In this document: positions 35,561 through 44,406 of the stretch, in pieces
Layout: each line of letters begins with the position of its first letter
Position numbering within the stretch: position 1 is the first letter of the stretch
Assembly: GCF_015624505.1 (NCBI RefSeq)
Contig: NZ_CP061379.1
Coordinates: 1,612,001 to 1,676,000, forward strand
DNA length: 64,000 nt
Direction: 5' to 3'
Source of the DNA: Bradyrhizobium commune
GTDB lineage: Bacteria > Pseudomonadota > Alphaproteobacteria > Rhizobiales > Xanthobacteraceae
Notes under the pieces: model-generated
The model's database searches: none
What the model was told of the DNA's origin: nothing
What the model saw: only the letters and a program-made list of their open reading frames with translations
Position numbers and translations under genes: made by a program

Positions 35561-36895
35561 ATGCCGTTGGAGGAAAGCAAATTGCAGGTCGCCGCGACGC
35601 CGCTGTCTGAGCCCATACCGAGCCCGGTTTCCGAACGCCGCCGCAAGCCGCTCTGGCGCGAGCAGTATGTGCTGGTGGTCGCCGGCGCGGCGCTCGGTGC
35701 GCTGCTGGGCGCCCTGCTTCCGAACTTTGCGGTGGAGCTCAAGCCGCTCGGCGATGTCTTCATATCCTTGATCAAGATGACGATTGCGCCGCTGATCTTC
35801 CTGGTCGTGGTCACCGGCATCGCGCAGGTCGGCGACATGAAGGCGGTGGGCCGCATCGGGCTCAAGGCTTTCGCCTATTTCGAGGTGGTGACGACGATCT
35901 GCCTGCTGATCAGCTTCGTCGTGGTGCGCTGGGTGCAGCCCGGCGCCGGCGTCGCCCATGCCACGGCTCAGCAGGCCGAGACGGTGGCGCGCTATCAGCA
36001 GGCCCATGTCGGATCACTCTCCGCCTATATTCAGCACATGATCCCCGAAAGCTTTGTCGGCGCTTTCGCGGCCGGTGACGTGCTCCAGGTGCTCGTGCTG
36101 GCGTTGCTCTGCGGCATCGGCCTGCTGCTGCTTGGCGACAAGGCCGCGCCGTTGCGGACCGGCCTGGAGCGCGTGACCGAGCTGGTGTTCAGCGTCGTCC
36201 ACGTCGTGGTGGCGCTGGCGCCGATCGGTGCGTTCGGCGCTATGGCGTTTACGGTGGCGAAGTTCGGCGCGGCGACGCTTTATGCGCTCGCGCTCCTGGT
36301 CGGCACGGCCTGGGCGATGATGGCATTCTTCATCTTCGTCATCCTCGGCACGATCTGCCGTCTGGTCGGCATCCGCCTGATGGACCTGCTACGCCTGCTG
36401 CGTACCGAGCTGCTCGTCGTGCTCGGCACCTCGTCGTCGGAGACCGCCATCCCCGGCATGATGGAGAAGCTGCCGAAAGCGGGCGTCGGCCGCGCGGTCG
36501 CAGGCCTCGTCATTCCCTCCGGCTATTCCTTCAATCTCGACGGCGTTGCGCTGACGCTGCCGCTCTCCACGATCTTCGTCGCCCAGGTCTACGGCATCGA
36601 GCTGAGTCCGGGCCAGCAGTTGAGCCTGTTCGTGGTGATGCTGTTCACCAGCAAGGGTGCGGCCGGCGTCACCGGCGGCGCGTTCGCCGCGCTCGCCGCG
36701 ACCGTGGTTGCCGCTGGCCTGCCGGCGGAGGGCCTGGCGCTGTTGCTCGGCATCGATCGCTTCATGTCGCTGGCGCGCGCCATCACCAACACCATCGGCA
36801 ATGCGGTCGCCTCGATCGTGGTTGCCAAATGGGACGGCGAATTCAACCGCGAGGACTGGATTCAGTCCGCCGCGCAAACCCAGGCAGTGAAGTAA
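35561..36895 (+). CDS. Dicarboxylate/amino acid:cation symporter (DAACS, DctA/GltP-like)
   Basis: A 444-residue secondary transporter. Family hallmarks are SSSETAIPGMMEKL (hairpin 1), PSGYSFNLDGVALTLPL, SKGAAGVTGGAF (hairpin 2) and DRFMSLARAITNTIGN, the substrate-binding Asp/Arg/Asn helix. It probably imports a C4/C5 dicarboxylate or acidic amino acid with H+ or Na+. ATG 35561 and TTG 35582 are both possible; the TTG has the far better RBS (GGAGGA, 8 nt upstream), giving 437 residues. It precedes the PdxA/PrpD genes by 18 bp. Confidence 0.93.
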   Translation: MPLEESKLQVAATPLSEPIPSPVSERRRKPLWREQYVLVVAGAALGALLGALLPNFAVELKPLGDVFISLIKMTIAPLIFLVVVTGIAQVGDMKAVGRIGLKAFAYFEVVTTICLLISFVVVRWVQPGAGVAHATAQQAETVARYQQAHVGSLSAYIQHMIPESFVGAFAAGDVLQVLVLALLCGIGLLLLGDKAAPLRTGLERVTELVFSVVHVVVALAPIGAFGAMAFTVAKFGAATLYALALLVGTAWAMMAFFIFVILGTICRLVGIRLMDLLRLLRTELLVVLGTSSSETAIPGMMEKLPKAGVGRAVAGLVIPSGYSFNLDGVALTLPLSTIFVAQVYGIELSPGQQLSLFVVMLFTSKGAAGVTGGAFAALAATVVAAGLPAEGLALLLGIDRFMSLARAITNTIGNAVASIVVAKWDGEFNREDWIQSAAQTQAVK

Positions 36896-36913
36896 GGATC
36901 CAAGGTTTCCAAT

Positions 36914-37948
36914 ATGTCGACCAGCACCAGCGAACTCCCCGTCATCGCGTTGACCCCCGGTGACTGCACCGGCATCGGCCCCGAGCAGATTGCGCGCATC
37001 CTCTCCGACGACCGTCTCGCCGATGCGGCGCGCCTCGTCGTGGTCGGTGACGCCCGCGTGCTCGAGATGGGCATGGAGCATGCCGGCGTGAAGCTCAAAG
37101 TCGAGCGGATCTCCTCGCCCAAGGCGGCGAATTGGGGCCGCGGGACGGTGCAGCTGGTCGATCTCGGCAACACCGATCCGTCGAAATTTCCGCTCGGCAA
37201 GGCCAGCGCCGAGTCGGGCCGTCTCACCGGCGAGACGCTGTCGCGCGCGATCGACTTCTCCAAGGCTGGTGAGGTCGACGCCATCACCTTCGCGCCGCTC
37301 AACAAGCGCGCGATGTTTGACGGCGGCTGGAAGTATCCCGACGAGCACAAGATGTTCGCAAGCCTGCTCGGGCATAAGACCTATTTCTCCGAGATGAACG
37401 TGCTCGACGGCCAGTGGATGTCGCGCGTCACCGGGCACCAGTCGCTGCGCGAGGCGCTGAATGGCATTCATCCGGAAAGCATCACCGATGCGATCGAGCT
37501 GGTCGACCGCATGATGAAGAGATCCGGCGTCGTCAAGCCGCGCATTGCGGTCGCAGCCCTCAACCCGCATGCCGGCGAGGGCGGGCTGTTTGGCCGCGAC
37601 GAGATCGAGATGATCCGGCCGACGGTCGAAGCTGCCGCGAAGACCGGCATCGCCTGCACCGGGCCGTATCCTGCCGACACCGTCTATATCCGCGCCTTCG
37701 CCGGCGAGTTCGACAGCGTCGTCGCGATGTATCACGACCAGGGCCAGATCGCGACCAAGCTGCGCGGCTTCAACCGCGGCGTCACCGTGACCGCCGGGTT
37801 GGAGACCGTTTTCACGACGCCGTCGCATGGCACGGCATTCGATATCGTAGGCCAAGGTGTGGCCAACACCGGCGCGCTGGAGAGCGCGGTTCGTCTCGCC
37901 GCCAAGCTCGTGTCGATCAAGGTCAAGGAGGCCGCTTATGCACACTGA
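36914..37948 (+). CDS. PdxA-family dehydrogenase (PdxA2/TphB-like)
   Basis: A 344-residue metal- and NAD-dependent dehydrogenase of the 4-hydroxythreonine-4-phosphate dehydrogenase family. ALTPGDCTGIGPEQIA opens the protein, AALNPHAGEGGLFGRDE is the phosphate/metal region, MYHDQGQIATKLRGF and TPSHGTAFDIVGQG complete the active site. Its context, with a dicarboxylate symporter and PrpD-like proteins and no pdxJ, points to a catabolic paralogue, such as the erythronate/threonate-phosphate or TphB-type diol dehydrogenases, not pyridoxal synthesis. It overlaps the next gene by 11 bp. Confidence 0.88.
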   Translation: MSTSTSELPVIALTPGDCTGIGPEQIARILSDDRLADAARLVVVGDARVLEMGMEHAGVKLKVERISSPKAANWGRGTVQLVDLGNTDPSKFPLGKASAESGRLTGETLSRAIDFSKAGEVDAITFAPLNKRAMFDGGWKYPDEHKMFASLLGHKTYFSEMNVLDGQWMSRVTGHQSLREALNGIHPESITDAIELVDRMMKRSGVVKPRIAVAALNPHAGEGGLFGRDEIEMIRPTVEAAAKTGIACTGPYPADTVYIRAFAGEFDSVVAMYHDQGQIATKLRGFNRGVTVTAGLETVFTTPSHGTAFDIVGQGVANTGALESAVRLAAKLVSIKVKEAAYAH

Positions 37949-39392
37949 TCGCAGGACCCTACTGCAGGCGGCGGCCGCGCTTCCGCTCGCGACCGTCGGC
38001 GCCAACGCTGCGTTTGCGCAAGCTCCGGCCGCAGCTCCCGCTGCTGCGCCGCCAAAAGAGGTCACGCGTGCGCTGGCGCATTATCTCGTGACCGCAAGCC
38101 ATGACGATCTCCCGGCCAATGTCCGGAAAGAGGGCGTCCGTACGCTCTTGAACTGGGTTGGCGTCGCCATCGGCGGATCGCATCACGAGACGGTCGACAT
38201 CGCGGTTTCCGCGCTCGGGCCGTTCTCGGGGCCGCAGCAGGCCTCGTTGTTCGGCCGGCGCGAGCGGTTCGACATCATGAACGCCGCCTTCATCAATGGC
38301 GTGTCGAGCCACATCTTCGACTATGACGACACACACCTGAAGACGATCATCCATCCCGCCGGTCCCGTGGCTTCGGCCATCCTCGCGCTGTCGGAAATGC
38401 AGCCGGTCTCGGGCAAGGAATTCCTGAACGCGCTGGTGCTCGGCGTCGAGACCGAGTGCCGGATCGGCAACTCCGTCTACCCGAACCACTATGATGTCGG
38501 TTGGCACATCACCGGCACCGCCGGCGTGTTCGGCTCGGCTGCCGCCGTCGGCAAGCTGTTGAAGCTGAACGAGCAGCAGATGACCTGGGCGCTGGGCCTC
38601 GCCGCATCGCAGCCAGTCGGCTTGCGCGAATCCTTCGGCTCGATGAACAAGAGCTTTAATCCGGGCCGTGCCGCATCCAGCGGCATCTTTGCCGCCATTT
38701 TGGCTTCGAAGAACTTTACGTCGTCGGATGCGATGATCGAGGCCAAGCGCGGCTGGGCCAACACCATCAGCACCAAGCAGGATTATAACGAGATCCTGGG
38801 CGATCTCGGCAAGCGCTACGAGTCCGCGCTCAACACCTACAAGCCGTTCGCCTGCGGTATCGTCATGCATCCCGCGATCGATGCGGCGATCCAGCTGCGC
38901 AATGAGAACAAGGTCACGGCCGACCAGATCGAGCGGGTCGATCTCAAGGTGCATCCGCTGGTGCTGGAGCTGACCGGCAAGAAGACGCCGAGCCAGGGTT
39001 TGGAAGGCAAGTTCAGCATATACCACGCGGTCGCAGTCGCCATCGTCGAAGGTGCCGGCGGCGAGAAGCAGTTCAGCGACCGCGCGGTGACCGATCCGAC
39101 CATCGTCGCGCTGCGCGGCAAGGTCAATCCGGTGATCACGTCGGGCATCAAGCCGGAGCAGGTCGATCTCACCATCGTGCTCAAGGACGGCCGCAAGCTC
39201 AACCGCTACATCGAGCATGCGATCGGTAGCGTCGAGGTGCCGATGACCGACAAGCAGCTCGAGACCAAGTTCTCCGACCTTGCCGAGGGCATCATCCCGG
39301 CCGCAACGGCCCGGCGTGTGATGGATGCCTGCTGGAATGTCGAGAACCTGCCGAGCGCGGCGGAGATCGCAAAAATGTCGGTCGCGGTCTGA
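37938..39392 (+). CDS. MmgE/PrpD-family protein with Tat leader
   Basis: A 484-residue MmgE/PrpD homologue. The N-terminus MHTDRRTLLQAAAALPLATV is a Tat signal with a likely cleavage after AAFA, so the protein should be periplasmic. The body has RTLLNWVGVAIGG, FINGVSSHIFDYDDTH (DDTH is the family motif) and FGSMNKSFNPGRAA. PrpD-like enzymes dehydrate tricarboxylates or act on related acids; members with export signals are unusual. ATG 37938 overlaps the PdxA-like gene. A second, divergent copy follows at 39408. Confidence 0.88.
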   Translation: MHTDRRTLLQAAAALPLATVGANAAFAQAPAAAPAAAPPKEVTRALAHYLVTASHDDLPANVRKEGVRTLLNWVGVAIGGSHHETVDIAVSALGPFSGPQQASLFGRRERFDIMNAAFINGVSSHIFDYDDTHLKTIIHPAGPVASAILALSEMQPVSGKEFLNALVLGVETECRIGNSVYPNHYDVGWHITGTAGVFGSAAAVGKLLKLNEQQMTWALGLAASQPVGLRESFGSMNKSFNPGRAASSGIFAAILASKNFTSSDAMIEAKRGWANTISTKQDYNEILGDLGKRYESALNTYKPFACGIVMHPAIDAAIQLRNENKVTADQIERVDLKVHPLVLELTGKKTPSQGLEGKFSIYHAVAVAIVEGAGGEKQFSDRAVTDPTIVALRGKVNPVITSGIKPEQVDLTIVLKDGRKLNRYIEHAIGSVEVPMTDKQLETKFSDLAEGIIPAATARRVMDACWNVENLPSAAEIAKMSVAV

Positions 39393-39407
39393 TCGCGGAG
39401 GAGAGCC

Positions 39408-40844
39408 ATGCCGTCACGCCGTCGTTTCCTGCAATCCGCCGGCTCGATTGCCGCTCTGGCCGCGACCGGCGGCCGCGCCACCTTCGCCGCAGGTCCGGGT
39501 GTGACGGAGCGGCTCGCCCGCTACATGGTCGCCGCGCGCGACCAGGAGTTGCCCGAGCAGGTGCTGCGCGAATGCAAGCACCGCATCCTCGACACGCTCG
39601 GCGCGATGATCTCGGGCTCACGCATGAAGCCCGGCGAGATGGCGCTGAAATACGTTCGCACGCTCGGCGGCGATGCGCAGGCCTCCGTGGTTGGCTCCGA
39701 CGTCCGCACCACGGCAGTCAACGCGGCTTTGGCCAATGCGATGTGTGCGCATGCGGACGAGACCGACGATTTCGAGCCGGTGACCAAGGCGCATCCGGGT
39801 TGCTCGGTGGTGCCGGCTGCGCTCGCCATCGGCGAGCGGGAGCATCGCAGCGGACAGGATGTCATTCGCGCCGTCGCGCTCGGATACGACCTGACCTGCC
39901 GCCTGCTGATGGCATTGGGCCCCGATCTCGTGCGCGGCACGCATCGGAGCGCCGAGGGCACGTCGTCGACCTTCGGCGCGCTCGGCGCCGCTGCGTCGCT
40001 GGCGCAGCTCGACGAGACCGGAATGCGCTACGCGATCTCCTATTCGTCGCAGCAGGTCTCCGGCCTGTGGAGCTGGGTGAAGGATCACGACCACATCGAG
40101 AAGGCGTTTGATTTCGCCGGTATGGGCGCGCGCAACGGCGTCATGGCCGTCGACATGGTGAAGAACGGCCTCACCGGTGTCGATGACGTGCTCGACGGAA
40201 CCCATAATCTCTTCATTGCGCTCTCAACCGATCCGAAGCCGGAGGAAATGGTGAAGGATCTCGGCAAGCTGTTCTATGTCACGGAAACCGCGATCAAGAC
40301 CTTCTCGGTCGGCTATCCCATCCAGTCGCCTCTGGATGCCATGCTCACGCTGCGCAAGCAGCACGGCCTCACGCCAGATAACGTGCGGAATATCCTGGTG
40401 AAGCTGCCGACCGATGCGATGGGAATTGTGGGCGAGAGCGCTATGCCTGATGTGAATTGCCAGCATCTCATCGCAGTCGCCTTGGTGAAGGGCGCCGTCT
40501 CCTTCAACGACAGCCACGACGTCGCGCTGATGCACGACCCAAAGATCGTCGAGCAGCGCGCCAAGGTGACGTTGGCCGGCGACAAGGCGCTGATGGATCC
40601 GGCCGCGCCCCGCGGCGCTGTCGTCCAGGTGACATTGAGCGATGGCAAGACGGTCGAGCACTTCACAAAATACCCGCCGGGCACCAAGGAAAATCCGCTG
40701 AGCACGGAAGCGGTCGCTGCGAAGACGCGGGACCTGATCGCACCGGTGCTGGGTGCCGACAGGGCGGAGAAGCTGATCGCGCAGATCGGCAATCTGGAGC
40801 GGCTTGACGACGTCGGACAATTGAGGCCGTTGCTGACCGCGTGA
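39408..40844 (+). CDS. MmgE/PrpD-family protein with Tat leader, second copy
   Basis: A 478-residue homologue of the preceding gene. The leader MPSRRRFLQSAGSIAALAAT fits the Tat consensus (S-R-R-x-F-L) with cleavage near TFA-AG. The body has RILDTLGAMISGSRM, NAMCAHADETDDFEP (variation of DDTH: DETDD) and KTFSVGYPIQSPLDA. RBS GGAGGAGAG precedes ATG 39408. It may form a heteromer with the first copy or act on a related acid. The changed His in the DDTH region may alter activity. Confidence 0.88.
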   Translation: MPSRRRFLQSAGSIAALAATGGRATFAAGPGVTERLARYMVAARDQELPEQVLRECKHRILDTLGAMISGSRMKPGEMALKYVRTLGGDAQASVVGSDVRTTAVNAALANAMCAHADETDDFEPVTKAHPGCSVVPAALAIGEREHRSGQDVIRAVALGYDLTCRLLMALGPDLVRGTHRSAEGTSSTFGALGAAASLAQLDETGMRYAISYSSQQVSGLWSWVKDHDHIEKAFDFAGMGARNGVMAVDMVKNGLTGVDDVLDGTHNLFIALSTDPKPEEMVKDLGKLFYVTETAIKTFSVGYPIQSPLDAMLTLRKQHGLTPDNVRNILVKLPTDAMGIVGESAMPDVNCQHLIAVALVKGAVSFNDSHDVALMHDPKIVEQRAKVTLAGDKALMDPAAPRGAVVQVTLSDGKTVEHFTKYPPGTKENPLSTEAVAAKTRDLIAPVLGADRAEKLIAQIGNLERLDDVGQLRPLLTA

Positions 40845-40877
40845 TGCACAATCAATAACAAGACAAACATCGAGGAA

Positions 40878-41855
40878 ATGCCCATGCGCGGGATATTGCG
40901 CCGTTCCCTTCTTGCCGCCTGCACGGTCATTTTGGCTTGCGGCGCCGCGGTAGCTCAGGACTATCCCACCCGTCCGGTCAAGATCATCGTCCCGTTCCCG
41001 GCGGGTGGCTCCAACGACATCATCGCCCGTATCGTCGCGCAGAAGCTGACCGAGCGGATCGGCCAGACCTTCCTGGTGGAGAACCGCGGCGGCGCCGGCG
41101 GCAATATCGGCGCCGAGGCGGTCGCGAGCGCGGAGGCCGACGGCTACACCTTGCTGCTGACCGCGCCGCCGCCGCTGACGATCAATGGCTCCCTTTACAA
41201 GAAGCTGCCGTTTGACCCTGCGAAAGCGTTTGCGCCGGTGGCGCTGATCGCCTCGGTGCCGATCGTGCTGGTCGTCAATCCATCGGTGCAGGCCAAGAAC
41301 GTCGGTGAGCTGATCGCGCTCGCCAAGGCCAAGCCCGGAACGTTGAATTTCGGCTCGTCCGGTATCGGCTCGACCAACCATCTCGCCGGCGAGCTGCTCA
41401 AGAGCATGGCCGGCATCGACATCGTGCACGTGCCCTATCGCGGCGCCGCGCCGGCGATGAACGATTTGCTTGCGGGGCAGATCCCCTTCATGTTCGACAA
41501 CATGCCGGCCGTGCTGCCGCAGGTGCAGGGCAAGGCGATCAACGCGATCGCGGTTGCGGGCGCCAAACGCGCGGACGCGCTGCCCGAGGTGCCGACCGTC
41601 GCGGAGACCGTTCCCGGCTTCGAGGCGTCGTCCTGGTTCTGGCTGGTGGCGCCGGCCAAGACGCCCGCGCCGGTGCTTGCCAAGCTGAGCAGCGAGCTCG
41701 AAATCATCCTGAAGCTGCCCGACGTCAAGAAGCGGCTGGCCGAGCTTGGCGCCGAGCCTGGCGCCGAGTTCGGCGCCGCTTTCGGACAGTTCATGACGGA
41801 CGAGACCGCGAAGTGGGGCAAGCTCGTTCAAGCCTCCGGCGCGACAGTGGATTAG
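40878..41855 (+). CDS. Tripartite tricarboxylate transporter receptor (TctC/Bug family)
   Basis: A 325-residue periplasmic receptor. A Sec signal peptide (LLAACTVILACGAAVAQ) precedes YPTRPVKIIVPFPAGGSND, the invariant Bug-family opening; NRGGAGGNIGAEAVA and HVPYRGAAPAMNDLLAGQI are further signatures. No TctA/TctB membrane genes are nearby, which is usual for Bug proteins. The ligand is probably a carboxylate processed by the neighbouring PrpD/PdxA/FAH-type enzymes. Confidence 0.95.
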   Translation: MPMRGILRRSLLAACTVILACGAAVAQDYPTRPVKIIVPFPAGGSNDIIARIVAQKLTERIGQTFLVENRGGAGGNIGAEAVASAEADGYTLLLTAPPPLTINGSLYKKLPFDPAKAFAPVALIASVPIVLVVNPSVQAKNVGELIALAKAKPGTLNFGSSGIGSTNHLAGELLKSMAGIDIVHVPYRGAAPAMNDLLAGQIPFMFDNMPAVLPQVQGKAINAIAVAGAKRADALPEVPTVAETVPGFEASSWFWLVAPAKTPAPVLAKLSSELEIILKLPDVKKRLAELGAEPGAEFGAAFGQFMTDETAKWGKLVQASGATVD

Positions 41856-41859
41856 CGCC

Positions 41860-42648
41860 ATGGATTTGAACCTGGGCGGCAAGGTTGCCGTCGTCACCGG
41901 CGGCAGCATCGGCATCGGGCGCGCGATCGCGGCCGAGCTCGCCCGCGAGCAGGCGCATGTCGTGGTTATTGCGCGCGACGCCGAGCGCCTTGCGGCGGCA
42001 GCCACAGAGATGTCGCGCGAGACCGGCCGGCGTGTGGTCGCCTGTGCCGGCGACATGACCAAGCCGGACGACATCGCGCGGGCGATGGATGCCGCCCGCG
42101 AAGCTTTCGGCCGCATCGACATCCTCGTCAACAATGCCGGCGCCTCGCCAATGGGCCGGATCGCGGAGACACCGGATGCGGTCTGGGCCAAGTCGATCGA
42201 GCTGAAACTGCTCGGCTACATGCGTTGCGCGCGAAACGTGCTGCCCGAAATGCGCGACCGGCGCTGGGGGCGCGTCATCAACATCATCGGCCGTAGCGGC
42301 CATCAGCCGCGTGCGGCCTATATGGCGGGCGGCGCGGTCAACGCCGCGCTGTTGAACTTCACGCTGGCGCTTGCCGAGGAATGCGCACCGGACAATGTGC
42401 TGGTCACCGGCGTCAATCCCGGTCCGGTGCAGACCGATCGCTGGGACAGCCTGATCTCGCAGGGTGCGGCGATCGCGGGACAGGATCGCGGCGCGACGAA
42501 TGCGGCTGCCATCGCATCGGTGCCGCTCGGCCGCGTCGGTCAGCCGCACGAAGTGTCCGGCCTTGTCGCGTTCCTATGCTCGGACCGCGCATCCTTCATT
42601 ACGGGGACCTGCATCAATGTCGATGGCGGTGGAACGAGGTGCATCTGA
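41860..42648 (+). CDS. SDR-family oxidoreductase lacking the active-site Lys
   Basis: A 262-residue SDR protein. The cofactor motif is VTGGSIGIGRAIA, NNAG occurs in LVNNAGASPM, and a Ser is in IIGRSGHQPR. The usual YxxxK reads AAYMAGGAVN, so the Lys is replaced by Gly (codon GGC near 42332). The C-terminus (FITGTCINVDGG) is normal. Without Lys, normal reductase chemistry would be impaired unless another residue replaces it. It is 4 bp after the TctC-type gene and overlaps the hydrolase-like gene by 1 bp (TGATG). Confidence 0.9.
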   Translation: MDLNLGGKVAVVTGGSIGIGRAIAAELAREQAHVVVIARDAERLAAAATEMSRETGRRVVACAGDMTKPDDIARAMDAAREAFGRIDILVNNAGASPMGRIAETPDAVWAKSIELKLLGYMRCARNVLPEMRDRRWGRVINIIGRSGHQPRAAYMAGGAVNAALLNFTLALAEECAPDNVLVTGVNPGPVQTDRWDSLISQGAAIAGQDRGATNAAAIASVPLGRVGQPHEVSGLVAFLCSDRASFITGTCINVDGGGTRCI

Positions 42649-43466
42649 TGGCTAGCGACCTGCGGAAGATCGGTGTCAGCGACGATTGCGAGCTCGCGGT
42701 TCGCATCGACGATTATCTGCTGCCATGGGACATCAGGCCGCCGGTCGTGATGCTGCACGGGCTCGCCGAAAGCGGCGAGGCGTTCCGGCGCTGGGTGCCG
42801 TATTTCGCGACGCATCATCTGGTCGTGCGTCCCGACCTGCGCGGCTACGGCGATTCGACGCCGATGCAGGGCGATTATGTCTACCGTTTCGCCGGCCTCG
42901 GCGACGACATCATCCGGATGCTTGACGCACTCAAGCTCGATCGCGTCTTCCTCATCGGCGGCAAGATCGGTGGCACGCTGGCGTTGCATCTCACCGCAAA
43001 GTATCCCAATCGCGTGATCGCGGTTGCCGCGGTCGGCGCGCCGGCCTCGCTCACCTCGTTCAACGAGCGCGCGCCGACCTGGCGCAAGCAGATCCGCGAG
43101 CAGGGCGTTGAAGCCTGGGTGCGCGAGACCACCGCCGGCCGGCTCGGCTCGTCGCTGCCGCCGGCCGCGCTCGATTGGTGGATCGGTCTGATGTCGAAGA
43201 CCAAGGCCTCGACGCTGGAAGCGTTTTTGAAGATGGTGCCGTCGGTCGACGTCACCGGTGAGCTGCCGTCCATCAAGCGTCCGACGCTGGTCATCACCAC
43301 GACCGGTTCGGGTCTCGGCGACGTCGCGTCCGTGAAAGCATGGCAGGAGACCATCCCAGGTGCGAGGCTCGAAGTGCTGCCCGGCGATTCCTATCACGTC
43401 GCGGCCACCGATCCGGATGTCTGTGCGCGGAAGGTCCGGGAGTTCTTCGATCGCGTCGCGACTTAA
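42648..43466 (+). CDS. Alpha/beta-hydrolase-fold protein with Lys at the nucleophile elbow
   Basis: A 272-residue alpha/beta-hydrolase fold. MLHGLAESGEAFRRWVP is the HG oxyanion segment, RPDLRGYGDSTPM follows, and the elbow reads LIGGKIGGTLAL: the Ser of the G-x-Ser-x-G motif is Lys (AAG near 42963). The likely catalytic His region (GDSYHVAATDPD) is retained. The protein may be non-hydrolytic or use different chemistry. Start ATG 42648 overlaps the preceding TGA, so it is coupled to the SDR-like gene, which also lacks a catalytic residue. Confidence 0.88.
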   Translation: MASDLRKIGVSDDCELAVRIDDYLLPWDIRPPVVMLHGLAESGEAFRRWVPYFATHHLVVRPDLRGYGDSTPMQGDYVYRFAGLGDDIIRMLDALKLDRVFLIGGKIGGTLALHLTAKYPNRVIAVAAVGAPASLTSFNERAPTWRKQIREQGVEAWVRETTAGRLGSSLPPAALDWWIGLMSKTKASTLEAFLKMVPSVDVTGELPSIKRPTLVITTTGSGLGDVASVKAWQETIPGARLEVLPGDSYHVAATDPDVCARKVREFFDRVAT

Positions 43467-43553
43467 GACGTAGTGGCTGGCCATTGGCCCGCCCATCGTT
43501 TGTCTCTAAGACGGGCGTTGCAGAAGAAAAGGCAAAATCAGGGAGTGAAGCCA

Positions 43554-44345
43554 ATGACAAAGACCACGCGACGCAGCGTGCTCACCGCCGCAGCCGCGAT
43601 GACGGCCGCAGGTATCGCCGAAGCAACGCCGGCCGCAGCGCAGGCCACACCCAGGCCGATGTTCCCGGTGCCGATGATCTCGATTCCGATCGTCGGCGAG
43701 ACCCAGGTGTTCCAGGTCCGCCGCATCTACTGCATCGGCCGCAATTATGCCGCGCACGCGATCGAACGCGGCTCGGATCCGAACCGTGAGCCGCCGTTTT
43801 TCTTCCAGAAGCCGACCGACGCGATCCAGAATGTCGCGATCGGCGCAGTCGCCGATCATCCCTATCCGTCGCTGACCAAGAACTATCATCACGAGGTCGA
43901 GCTGGTCGCCGCGCTGAAATCCGGCGGCAGCAACATTCCCGCCGAAAAGGCGCTCGACCATGTCTATGGCTACGCGCTCGGCCTCGACATGACCCGGCGC
44001 GATCTCCAGAACGGCATGGCCGCGGAGAAGAAGCCCTGGGAGATCGGCAAGAGCTTCGACCATGCCGCGGTGATCGGCCCGATCCATCCCGCGAGCAAGA
44101 CCGGCCATTTCGAGAAGGGCGCCATTTCGCTGGCGATCAACGGCGCGGTGAAGCAGAGCTCGGATCTCAGCAAGATGATCTGGAGCGTCGCCGAGCAGAT
44201 TGCGAAGCTATCGGAAGCCTTCGAGCTGAAGGCCGGCGACATCATCTACTCCGGCACGCCGGAGAATGTCGGCCCGGTGGTGAAGGGCGATGTGCTGCTG
44301 TGCAAGCTCGAGGGCTTGCCGGATATGTCGATCAAGATCGTCTAG
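43554..44345 (+). CDS. Fumarylacetoacetate hydrolase (FAH)-family protein with Tat leader
   Basis: A 263-residue FAH-domain protein. The N-terminus (TKTTRRSVLTAAAAMTAAG) is a Tat signal with cleavage near AAA-QA. The catalytic domain has IYCIGRNYAAHAIE, the metal ligands in YHHEVELVAALK and GYALGLDMTRRD, and a C-terminal SGTPENVGPVVKGD. These are normally cytoplasmic C-C hydrolases, decarboxylases or isomerases acting on keto-dicarboxylates; a Tat leader is uncommon. ATG 43554 is chosen, with GGGAGTGAAG upstream. Confidence 0.88.
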   Translation: MTKTTRRSVLTAAAAMTAAGIAEATPAAAQATPRPMFPVPMISIPIVGETQVFQVRRIYCIGRNYAAHAIERGSDPNREPPFFFQKPTDAIQNVAIGAVADHPYPSLTKNYHHEVELVAALKSGGSNIPAEKALDHVYGYALGLDMTRRDLQNGMAAEKKPWEIGKSFDHAAVIGPIHPASKTGHFEKGAISLAINGAVKQSSDLSKMIWSVAEQIAKLSEAFELKAGDIIYSGTPENVGPVVKGDVLLCKLEGLPDMSIKIV

Positions 44346-44406
44346 TCCGCCCACGATCCGGGTGCACCGAAACGACTCTCGCAGCGCCGAGGGGAGGAGT
44401 CTGGTG

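Noticed and set aside
36914..37948. Pyridoxal 5'-phosphate biosynthesis gene pdxA
   Set aside because: There is no pdxJ, ksgA or surA-type context; catabolic neighbours point to a PdxA2/TphB-type paralogue.
40224..42191. 655-residue open frame on the minus strand
   Set aside because: It spans the ends of three well-supported plus-strand genes and has shadow composition.
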